From: Erythroxylum novogranatense
Lineage: Eukaryota > Streptophyta > Magnoliopsida > Malpighiales > Erythroxylaceae
Direction of reading: 5' to 3'
Length of the DNA: 64,000 nucleotides
Assembly (NCBI GenBank): GCA_029891385.1
Contig: CM057233.1
Location: 27,883,852-27,947,851, forward strand
Shown: positions 10,571 through 19,567 of the stretch, piece by piece
How the letters are laid out: each line of letters opens with the position of its first letter
Numbering within the stretch: the first letter of the stretch is position 1
Position numbers and translations under genes: made by a program
Notes under the pieces: model-generated
Told to the model about the DNA's origin: nothing
Databases searched by the model: none
Seen by the model: only the letters and a program-made list of their open reading frames with translations

Positions 10571-11756
10571 GGAGAAACGTGAATGAGAAGATTCTAGAGA
10601 AATAAAATGTGTGGATGAGAAAAGAGATAAGAGAGAGAAAATATGAAAAAAAAGAATGAGAGAGAGAAAGAAGAGAAACCAGCTAGGGTTTCATTTGTGT
10701 TAACCTTCAAGAGAGATTTTGAAGTTGTTCAAGAAGAGAATAAGGTAGAGTAAGAAAAGACCTCTTCATTTGGTGAAGAATCAAGGTATGATCAATTGAA
10801 TCTTTGAATCTTTGTAAAGATTATAGTTTATGGAGTTTAGAAAATGCTTGGGTTCAAATGTTCTAGAACTAATTTTAGTGATCATGCATTGTGGGATCTT
10901 AAAGTGGATTCCTATTGAATGAGATTTGGTTTGTTTGAGGAAATTAAGAGAATCCTACCTAAGTGTGTTTTTAAGTATGAAGTGCTAAACCATGAATGGG
11001 AATTGGATATTATGAGATCATATGAGGATAGATAAGAGATGATGAGAAATTGAGTTATGATATAAAGTAACCAAATGTTCTTGAAGTGTAAGCTTATGAA
11101 TAAGCTAGACATATAAAAAGGGTAAAGATTGAAAGGAGCATTTAGATTGATCATATACAAATGAAGTGTAATTCTTAGTTCAATTAGAGACACATGAATT
11201 TTGAAATGGGAATGAGCATAAAATGTGTTCTAAAACATATGCCCAGGATTGTCATTGAGCATGCATTATACAAAGTCCATTATTACAATTGTGCATAAGT
11301 GAATGTTTTTACTTGTCCAATTATTGATGAGTGTACAATGTGTGTCTTGCATAAATGGACTATGCAGGTTAAGTGTTTGCATTTAGGCGCTCCCCGATTT
11401 TGGAAGCAAATGCTAATCTGGAGCGTACTGTGAGTAGACCTAGATGGTCTCACTTCATTGTCTGCTTTATTTGAATTTTGTATACATTGATCTCTGTATG
11501 ATGAATGTGTATCTGAATGTGATTGTGATTGTGATTTGGATATTGAAGTGTTAATGGAATGTGAATGAGATGAACTGAGTGCACGAAAGTGTTTGCTAGT
11601 GAATTCTGAATGTGTTATTGCATGCAAGTTAAGTGTGAATTCTCAACTATATGTTTAATGCCGGACTATTGTCCGATGATAAGTGAATGTGATCTAATAA
11701 GTGCATGTAATGTAAGTGATGCATTCCATGGCATGAATGCAAGAAATATAAAGGTG

Positions 11757-11761
11757 TTGTG
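11757..11761. other. Target-site duplication of solo LTR A, left copy
   Basis: TTGTG here and at 28790-28794 flank LTR A exactly, once the elements nested inside A are removed. Confidence 0.9.
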
Positions 11762-12022
11762 TGTAGCGCCCCTTATCGTAGAGTATACACCGGGACGCCC
11801 GTAGGTCGTACCGATACATACCCTACGACGAGGGTGCACTACGATACGATCAATTCTATAACTCTCATGGCATCACAATAATAAAGCAGTAATATCAATT
11901 TCACTAAATTTTGAAACCAAAAGATATCCTTCATTTCATTTCTGAAAAAACCATAAGTACATACTTCTGTCATGATTACAACTGTACAGATCCAAAATAA
12001 ACCATAACAACTCCTAACTAGG
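11762..12022 (-). repeat. Solo LTR A (minus), 3'-end part
   Basis: Plus-strand TGTAGCGCCCC at 11762 is the reverse complement of the conserved LTR end GGGGCGCTACA. It is cut at 12022 by the Tekay-like element; A continues at 22365-24089 and 28022-28789, for about 2754 bp in all. Confidence 0.88.
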
Positions 12023-12810
12023 TGTAGCATCCCGTTACCGATGCGATGAGCATCGTGTTATGAGTGTAGAGTTGTTAGTGCTTAATTTGTGATCGAGTGT
12101 TTTGTGGCCTCTGATTTTAGAGAGATAGATCATTTTGCACATGCATATACATAGTGACATGCATTCATGATTGTTCCGGCATTTGATAGTGATTATGTTT
12201 GGAAAAGTGAAATTGAGATGATTTTGTGAATTGTGATTATTAAAAATGTTGAAATAATTGGGTTAGTGAAATCTTGCGATTTTGAATTTTGGTGGAATTA
12301 TTGTATTTGTATATGTTGGTAAAGTTATGGTGTATTGAAAGATATATTTATAGTTGGGAGCAAGAAATAAATTAAATGAAGTTTTGGAGATAGTTTGGTT
12401 ATATTGGAAAGGGGAGAACTAAATGGAGTTAGTTCAAAAGTAACTAAGTTAGAGTTTATTCATTAAGAAAGTGACATGTGTACTTGGACTTTGTACTCTA
12501 GCTAGGAGTAGGTGGTCACTATTCCTTGAGGGCTGATGGGTTAAGTCTTGTCCAAGCTTTCTTTATTCCTTTCTTTCTAAAACTTTTCTCTCTCGGAGAC
12601 ATAGAGCTTTCCCACCTAAAATATCTTCTAAGGGACTTTGGTGTTCTTCCTTTCTTTCACCAACCTTTCTCGCCATTGGTGTTTTCGACTCAAGGAGAAA
12701 CCATAAGTGATCTTTTCGTGTGGAGTTTAGGGCTTGAAGATTTGTTTGAGTTTTCAACGGTAAGTGTTAGAGAAATCCCTTCTTTGTTAGGGAATTGTGA
12801 AATAAAGTTG

Positions 12811-13126
12811 AGAGATTTCTGTCATCTTCATGGAAAAATGTATTTCATATGTTTGTTCATAAATCCTGGGTAGTTGGGGAGAAATAAATTCTATTATAGT
12901 GTTAAATAAGTTGTTGAGAAAACTTTTGGTGTTCGGTGATATGATCTATATAAGTGGACATGTTCTAGAGAGATTTCTGTCATCTTCATGGAAAAATGTA
13001 TTTCATATGTTTGTTCATAAATCCTGGGTAGTTGGGGAGAAATAAATTCTATTATAGTGTTAAATAAGTTGTTGAGAAAACTTTTGGTGTTCGGTGATAT
13101 GATCTATATAAGTGGACATGTTCTGG
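12811..13126 (+). repeat. 158-bp tandem duplication within 5' LTR
   Basis: Positions 12811-12968 and 12969-13126 are nearly identical (AGAGATTTCTGTCATCTTCA ... TATATAAGTGGACATGTTCT). The 3' LTR has the segment only once (about 20348-20500). Confidence 0.9.
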
Positions 13127-13130
13127 ACAG

Positions 13131-13302
13131 AAAAATCAGCTGAAGCGAAAATCAGCTGAAGCGAAAATCAGCTGAACGAAAATCAGCTGAAGCGAAAATC
13201 AGCTGAAGCAAAAATCAGCTGAAGCGAAAATCAGCTGAAGCGAAAATCAGCTAAACGAAAATCAGCTGAAGCGAAACCAGCTGAAGCAAAAATCAGACGG
13301 AA
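13131..13302 (+). repeat. Minisatellite AAAATCAGCTGAAGCG in 5' LTR
   Basis: About ten units of 15-16 bp. The last unit changes to AAAAATCAGACGGAAGG, close to the CAGACG units of C and of the copia LTRs. The 3' LTR counterpart is 20505-20690. Confidence 0.92.
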
Positions 13303-13924
13303 GGAAAACAGTTTGTGCATAGATCAGTGTTTTGAGGATAACTTGAACTATAGAGCTCCAAATGACCTGATTCTTGAAGCATTGGATTCCTAACACATTT
13401 CTTTATCTCTCCACAAACAATTTATGGTTTTTAGTATTAAATTGGAAATGATTGATTGAATCAAAGTAAGGGTATTGGTGGAGGGAACATGAACTAGATG
13501 TTTTACTGAACATGTTTCAGTATTGTGATGATATCTTGGTCTGTGGTATTCCAATTAAGGTGATACTTGATTCGTTATGAACTAGAGAAAGAGGTCTATA
13601 ATTGTGATAAAGATTGAGAGTTTGAATTTTAATTTACGGGATTGCAATTATCGAAAGAGAGTCCATTATAGTTTCTAATGTGACCAAAGAGTTATGTTGT
13701 AACTAGCGGAGTATGATTAGAGTTTGAGTGAGTGAAGTTGAATTTAAGGGAATGCTATTGATCTAGTGAATAGTGAATTGTGATTGTGAAGCGAGAGATA
13801 GCGATTTGGGTCTTAGTGCTGGGAAATCATGATCATGCATCATATAGTTTGAACTAAGACATGTGCATCAATGAATTGAATTAATTGAGCAAGTGGTGAT
13901 GATAATTCATTTGAATTGTTATAG

Positions 13925-13991
13925 AGGCGTCGTTGGATCGACAAACCACGAACATTGTTGGTACTTCCAGGCAATAGCTCGGAAGTTACAG
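13925..13991 (+). other. Predicted 67-nt leader mini-exon, Tekay 5' LTR
   Basis: Preceded by TTGAATTGTTATAG and followed by GTGAGTAACCTAG. It contains the inverted pair ACTTCC ... GGAAGT. The same arrangement occurs in the 3' LTR (21304-21370), A, B, C, D, F and I. Splicing is inferred from the conserved edges only. Confidence 0.5.
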
Positions 13992-14984
13992 GTGAGTAAC
14001 CTAGTTAGTTCCTCAGTTTTTATGTGATTAAATGTGCTGTGAATGTGTGTGAATTAAGTGTCAAAGTGAGTGATATAAATGTGTTAGAGACTGTGCAAGT
14101 GTTAGTGCATGCTAAGCATGAACATAAGTGGTAATTAATCAGTTGTGGCTGGAGCTTAGTGATCAGAGCTTTAAGCTCGATATCAGTGAATGGGCCTAAG
14201 GCCAAAAAGGAAATAGTGCATACCCAGAGGGCTCTCCTATTCTTAAAGTGAGTGGGCAGTAGTGCATACCTTGAGGGCTCTCCTACTTGCCAAAAATGTG
14301 AATATTGCTGCTCAGTCACAACAACATCATAAAATGAGAAATTGCATACATTATGCATTTGTCAGTGTAGCGAAATTGTGAATACGTGTGATGTGTGCAT
14401 AGTGTGAATTGATATGTGGTAGTGTAACTGTGTAAATTGTGTAAAGTGTTTATAGTGTTATAAAGTGTGTTAAAATATATCTATGAGATATATATTAGAT
14501 GTATATGCATGAGTTGGGTGAACCATCGATGATGGTTTCTCATTGAGTTCGCAAACTCACCCAACATTGCAATATATTTTTCAGATGACGTCGATGGGAC
14601 TCTAGCTCCGTGTCGACGTTTACGCATGTGCGTTACGATCAAGAGCGATGATGGATCGCAGTCGGTCATTTGGGGTGACTTCTTTTGGGACTATATTTTG
14701 GGATGACCTAGTATAGGCGTTTTATCGGTCTTCCTTTTTGGATTATTGTATTTAGTTGTAGGGGACTGATAGACTTGTCTATATTTTGGATTGATATTGT
14801 GAAATGAAAGAAATATTGTGGTTTTAAATATTAGTGAATTGCATGTTGTGGTTGATTTTATTGATGCCATGCGAGTGTTTAGTGATCGTTTGCGATCGTA
14901 GCACTTCCTTACTGTGGGATATGCGTCGAAACGACCCCTGGGCGTCCCGGTGTGTACTCTATGGTGAGGGGGCACTACATTAGG

Positions 14985-14996
14985 TGGTATCAGAGC
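14985..14996 (+). other. Primer-binding site of Tekay-like element
   Basis: TGGTATCAGAGC, perfect match to the plant initiator Met-tRNA type, 5 bp after the LTR end. Confidence 0.93.
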
Positions 14997-15159
14997 ATGG
15001 TTTGGCATCTTTTGGGCATAGTTTATGTTAGGCCTGAATTTCAGTGAGAAAAGCGATAATTGACTGGAATTGTGATTTTATTGTAGGTCATCCGTTCTTG
15101 GGGATCAAGTGGACCAACCAGCTGACCTAGGATCCGTGGGAGCTAGTAGAGAGTCCCCT

Positions 15160-16135
15160 ATGCCTCGTTCTGATGAGATGCCTCCCAGAGTTCCGTTATT
15201 CGGAGAGGAGATATGATTTCTTTGCGTAAGGTGGAGGCGGTTGACTTCATGGTAGCATCGACCTGCTGGAGGTGAGGATGGTTAGAAGGACGAGAGAGTC
15301 CTCGACCAAATGGGCTGTGATTACGAGGCGGTTCGACTATGCGATGTCTTTGCTTGAGGTTACGCATATCGATGGTGGAAAACTGTTTGGCAAGTACCAC
15401 GGACCTCGCTCTGAGTTGGGAGGATTTCTGAGGCGTTCAAGGATAATTTCATGCCCAAGATTTATCTGGACATGAAATTGCAGGAGTTCTAGAAATGAGG
15501 CGAGGCGGTTATGTCTGTGGCCGACTATGAGGTTGGCTTGACCATTGTTGGTGTATGCTTCCTCATTGGTGGCCGAGGTGACAAGTGTCGGCGTGAGGGC
15601 GGACTCAATTTGGAGATCCGTACCTGTTGGCGATCGATACGAAAGCGGTTTCATTGGTGAGGCGTCATTGTGAGGATTGAGCAATTGTTGAGACAGAGGC
15701 GATCGAGGCTGGATCGGGACCCGAGGCAAGAGGCCCGAAGGTGATCGAGGAAGTGATAGCAGAGGGTCGATGGCGGCAGAGCAGATCCTTGGTCGTGCAG
15801 AGGTGGTAGACGATTCGGTTTGGGCGGAGAGGCGGTTGCCCGGTCTAGTGGTGGTCGCGGTGGCTTAGAGGTTCGGGCGAGTATTCCATTGTGTGAGTTC
15901 TGCGAGAGGAGGCACGATGGAAGTCTTTGGAGGCTCCTGAGCATGCCTCAAGTGTGGTTCGATGGACCACCGGCTCAAAGTGCCCTTTACTATAGAGGCC
16001 CGATCTGTGCGGTGGTAGATCGAGCGATGTTACTTGGTGCTGCAGAGCCGTGGAGGTGGCTCTGGTTGGAGAGGCCGAGGTAGAGGCCGAGGCCGAACAG
16101 AGGGATCAGTGGTGAGATCTGAGGGTTAGAGCAGC
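15160..16135 (+). pseudogene. gag of Tekay-like element, degraded
   Basis: Probable start ATG at 15160 (MPRSDEMPPRVP). Recognisable pieces lie in different frames: RWWKTV and SWEDF near 15360-15430 (capsid core W...W..F pattern), then VMSVADYEV near 15510. A first knuckle reads CEFCERRHDG near 15895, and a second near 15938-15980 reads CLKCGSMDHRLK with the final Cys lost. A Gly/Arg-rich tail follows. Every piece needs a frameshift to join the next. Confidence 0.75.
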
Positions 16136-16159
16136 GGATAGCGGTCCCAGGCCAGAGTT

Positions 16160-16480
16160 TATGCTATGACTCGGCAGGAGGCTCGTGGAGTCTCGGATGT
16201 TATTCTGGTATGCTCTCGATTTATGATTTTGAGATTTATGCATTGATGGATCTGGATCCACTCATTCATTTATTACCGCATGTGGCATGTAGACCGCATT
16301 GTGATAGAGAGATTGTAGTGTGGGCTGAGGTGAGTACACCTCTAGGTAGTCTGACGATGTTATGAGAGGTCTGCGAGGGTGTCGGATAGTGATTGATCAG
16401 CAGAGTCGAGAGTGACCTTATAGTGTTGTCCCCGAGAGATTGATGTGATCTGAGGATGGGTGACTTACTACCCATAGAAC
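16160..16480 (+). pseudogene. Protease region of Tekay-like element, degraded
   Basis: YAMTRQEARGVSDVIL marks the region just before the protease. The active site region near 16240-16275 shows GSGSTHSFIT in one frame, fitting the usual D-x-G-[AS]-[ST]-H-S-F pattern with frame damage around it. Further pieces (VVWAEVSTPLGSL) match the family. Confidence 0.65.
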
Positions 16481-16481
16481 T

Positions 16482-17290
16482 GTGATGGATTGTTTTACCA
16501 AGGAGGTTGTGTTAGAATCTCTGGTCACCGAAGCTATTTTTGAGGTATTAGCCAGCAAAGCGATGCCTAGGATGATTTCGTTTCTGAGTACCCTGAGGTT
16601 GATGCGAGGGGGTTGTGAGGCCTATTTGGCTCACGTGATTGATTCCAGAGTTGAGCAGAGGTTTGAAGATGTTCCCGTGATCAGGGAGTTTTCGGATGTG
16701 TTCCCCGATGAGTTACCGAGTTTACCGCCGGATCGGGAGGTAGAGTTTGTGATAGACCTCGTTCCAGGTGCAGCCCCTGTTTCTATACCTCCATATAGGA
16801 TGGCACCGGTGGAACTGAGAGAGCTTAAGGCTCAGTTGCAGGAGTTATTGGATAAGGGGTTTATTAGACCCAGTGTTTCGCTGTGGGGAGCTCCAGTGTT
16901 GTTCGTGAAGAAGAAAGATGGGACTTTGAGGCGTGTATCGATTATAGGCGACTTAATCGGGTTCTTGTCAAGAATAAGTACCTTGCCTAGGATCGATGAT
17001 CTATTTGATCGATTCTGAGGAGCTCGAGTGTTTACCAAGCTGGACTTGAGGTCAGGATATTATCAGTTGAGGATCGCAGAGGCCGATGTGCCTAAGAGTG
17101 CGTTCAGGAGTAGGTATGGGCATTTCGAGTTCCTAGTGATGCCGTTTGGGTTGACCAATGCCGGCGTGACCTTTATGGCCTTGATGAATAAGGTATTTTA
17201 GCCTTACCTTGATCAGTTTGTGATTGTGTTCATTGATGATATCCTAGTGTATTCGAGGAGTAGGCGGGATCATGTGGAGCATCGAGGATC
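16482..17290 (+). pseudogene. Reverse transcriptase of Tekay-like element
   Basis: Open to 17018, starting at MDCFTKEV. Landmarks are VIREFSDVFPDELPSLPPDR, EFVIDLVPGAAPVS, PYRMAPVELRELK, LLDKGFIRPS, WGAPVLFVKKKDGT, then after a stop [27 protein letters not shown] and [13 protein letters not shown]. The catalytic FIDD and the Asp in KLDLRSGY are intact. Losses around GTLRRVSIIG and a TAG before PYLDQF break the frame. Copies the RNA genome into DNA. Confidence 0.92.
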
Positions 17291-18040
17291 GTGTTGCGGA
17301 TCGTAAGAGAGAGGCGGTTGTATGCCAAATTCTGAAATGTAAATTTTGGGTGGATGAATAGTGTTCTAGGGCATATTGTATGCGGTGAGGGTATCCGGGT
17401 AGATCCTCACAAGATTGAGGCGATCTTGAGTTGGGAGGTTCCGAGGAACATATTAGAGTCGTAGTTTCCTCGGACTAGCGAGGTATTACCGGAGGTTTGT
17501 CGAGGTTTTCGGTGATTTCGCCCTTTGTAAAACCGAGGAAGAATGTGGTTTCGGATGGACGGATGAGTGTCGAGGAGCTTTGAGGAGCTTAGGCATCGAT
17601 TGACCACGGCACCGGTGTTGGCTTTGCCGTCGAGTCTGGAGGATTTGAGGTATTGATGATGCTTCGCAATGGGTTTGGGTTGTGTGTTGATGCAGCATGG
17701 GAGAGTGATAGCGTATGCCTCGAGGCAGTTGAGGTCTCGTGAGAGGAATTATCCGATGCATGACTTAGAGTTGGCTGCGATAGTGTTTGCTTTGAAGATC
17801 CGGAGACATTATCGTATGGTGAGACGCCCGGATCTTCACGGATCATAAGAGTTTGAGATATATGTTGAGTCGAGAGAATGAACTCGAGATGAGGAGGTGG
17901 ATTGAGCTTTTGAAGGATTATGACCGCATCGATTGAGTATCATCCAGGAAGGCCAATGTGGTGGCGGATCGTTGAGTAGGAAATCTCATGTCGGTCAAAT
18001 TTGATTTGAGTGAGAGATTGCCCAGTTTGATTGATTGAGG
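17290..18040 (+). pseudogene. RNase H region of Tekay-like element
   Basis: Scattered frames show ARYYRRFVEVF (17470-17510), GWTDECRGAL (near 17555), [12 protein letters not shown] sequence (17710-17730), the stretch around [12 protein letters not shown] (17765-17800), then RYMLSRENELEMRRWIELLKDYD (17855-17925). The last part corresponds to the HPGKANVVAD...SRK end of the domain. At least six frameshifts or stops. Confidence 0.8.
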
Positions 18041-18960
18041 GCACTTAATGTGCGAGATGGATTTGGCTCGGGATGGAGACTTAATAGCTACTCTGAGATT
18101 GAGGCCGATGTTACAGGATCGGATCAGGAGAGTTCAGTGTCAGGATCCAGTGTTAGTGAGATTGATGGATAGAGTTAGAGTTGGTCAGAGTTCAGATTTT
18201 GAGTTGAGAGATGAGACTCTTTGGATGGGTCAGAGATTATGTGTACCTGATGTGGATGAGCTGAGACGAGAGATTCTGGAGGAGGCGCATGTGGCTGCCT
18301 ATGCGATGCATCTGGTGTCACCAAGATGTATAATACTCTTAAGTTGCATTTACGGTGGCGGTATGAAGAGGCAAGTGGCGAGTTCGTCTCGGTGTTTGAT
18401 GTGCCAAGAGTTAAGGCCGAGCACCAGCCCCAGATTGGGAGATTGCATTCGTTGCCCATTCAAGTGGAAATAGGGCGGATCACGATGGATTTTATTATGG
18501 GGTTGCTTAGGAAACCGAGAAGCGGTGTGATGCGATCTGGGTCATAGTGGACGGTTGACCAAATCGGCTCACTTCTTGCCAAAGGTCTTGAGAGAATAAT
18601 ACTCTTGATCAGTTGGCCCGTAAGTATGTGGCGAGATTATCGACCGCATGGGGTTCGAGATCGATTATGTCGATAGGGATCCCAGATTTACTTGAGGTTA
18701 CGGAGGAGCCTGCGATCGAGATTGGGTTCGAGGCTGAACTTTAGTACAACATTTCATCCTCAGACAGATGGGCAGAGTGAGAGGACGATCAAGACTGTTG
18801 AGGATATGTTGAGAGCATGTGTATTAGAGTTCAGAGGTGCTTGGGACCAGGATTTGGCTCTGATTGAGTTTGCGTACAATAATCGATGCAGGCGCGAGAT
18901 TGGATGGCACCGTATGAGGCCTATATGGCGGTAGTGCAGATCACCTCTTCTTTGGGATGA
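18040..18960 (+). pseudogene. Integrase core of Tekay-like element
   Basis: The frame 18048-18473 carries LQDRIRRVQCQDPVL, FELRDETLWMGQRLCVPD and LRREILEEAH. The catalytic region begins ITMDFIMGL (first Asp), followed by a damaged stretch with RDP (second Asp region near 18675), then FSTTFHPQTDGQSERT (Glu) and LALIEFAYNN. The motifs are all present but spread across three frames. Confidence 0.88.
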
Positions 18961-18967
18961 AGAGGGT

Positions 18968-19558
18968 GTGAGGATGCTTGAGGGCACCGAGCTGATCCAG
19001 GATACAGTGGATAAAGTGAGAGTGATTCGGAGTCGCATTAAGGCGGCTCAGGATAGACAGAAGAGCTATGTGGATCAGCATCGACGGGAGATGGAGTACA
19101 GTGTAGGCGACAGAGTGTTCCTCCGAGTGTCACCTTGGAGAGGAGTGTTGAGATTTGGCCGTAGGGGTAAGTTGAGTCCCCGGTATATCGGTCCGTATGA
19201 GATTACTGAGAGGATTGGACCGTTGGCCTATAGACTGAGATTGCCTAGTGAGATGTCCCAGTTGCATGATGTGTTTCATGTGAGTATGCTCCGGAGATAT
19301 CGCTCAGACCCGACTCATATGATCCCGGCTCAAGAGATCGAGATAGCGAGTGATTTGAGTTATGTTGAGGAGCCGGTGCAGATTATCGGATCGCGGGTCA
19401 AGCAATTGAGGAGCAGGGTGATTCCATTGGTGAAAGTCCTATGGAAGAACCATTCTTCAGAGGAGGCAACATGGGAGACTGAGGAGCACATGAGGAGGCA
19501 GTACCCTCATCATTCGACCCGGTCAGTAATGAAATTTCGGGACGAAATTTTCTTTTAG
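18968..19558 (+). CDS. Integrase C-terminus with chromodomain-like tail
   Basis: Longest intact frame of the element (196 residues). It starts in the integrase C-terminus: TVDKVRVIRSRIKAAQDRQK, SVGDRVFLRVSPWRGVLRFG and KLSPRYIGPYEITERIG (GPY motif), then LHDVFHVSMLRRY. The end, VEEPVQIIGSRVKQLR ... VKVLWKNHSSEEATWETEEH, is the degenerate chromodomain found at the end of Tekay/Del pol, thought to direct integration into heterochromatin. It ends 10 bp before the polypurine tract. Confidence 0.9.
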   Translation: MRMLEGTELIQDTVDKVRVIRSRIKAAQDRQKSYVDQHRREMEYSVGDRVFLRVSPWRGVLRFGRRGKLSPRYIGPYEITERIGPLAYRLRLPSEMSQLHDVFHVSMLRRYRSDPTHMIPAQEIEIASDLSYVEEPVQIIGSRVKQLRSRVIPLVKVLWKNHSSEEATWETEEHMRRQYPHHSTRSVMKFRDEIFF

Positions 19559-19566
19559 GAGGAGAA
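19554..19566 (+). other. Polypurine tract of Tekay-like element
   Basis: TTAGGAGGAGAAT immediately before the 3' LTR, following the conserved CGGGACGAAATTT block. Primes plus-strand DNA synthesis. Confidence 0.8.
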
Positions 19567-19567
19567 T

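Larger units (their letters stand above)
8882..11761 (+). repeat. 5' LTR of gypsy element C, first part
   Basis: Starts TGTAACATCCCGTCCCC, the usual start of plant chromovirus LTRs. It contains a GCAGACG minisatellite (9556-9790), a TATA box (10561), a leader with a GGTATG donor-like site (10796), a predicted mini-exon (11368-11429) and a GTGAGT donor-like site (11430). Solo LTR A interrupts it at 11762; it resumes at 28795. Full length without the insert is about 3590 bp. Confidence 0.85.
12023..14979 (+). repeat. 5' LTR of Tekay-like element (2957 bp)
   Basis: TGTAGCATCCCG ... GGGGGCACTACA. In order it holds a leader with donor-like GTAAGT (12760), a 158-bp tandem duplication (12811-13126), an AAAATCAGCTGAAGCG minisatellite (13131-13302), a mini-exon (13925-13991), GTGAGT (13992), two TAGTGCATACC/GGGCTCTCCTA repeats, paired inverted repeats (about 14510-14560) and TTTTTCAG ending at 14584. 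Confidence 0.95.

Noticed and set aside
12526..12873. 115-residue frame starting MRADGLSLVQAFF
   Set aside because: Covers the LTR leader and crosses the GTAAGT donor-like site; the 3' LTR copy breaks the same frame, so it is not conserved.
13131..13302. CRISPR-like array of short regular repeats
   Set aside because: Units are contiguous without spacers and lie in a plant LTR; a plain minisatellite.
14020..14358. 112-residue minus-strand frame repeated at 21511-21729
   Set aside because: Antisense to the intron-like tract of both Tekay LTRs; duplicated only because the LTR is duplicated, and broken by indels in the second copy.
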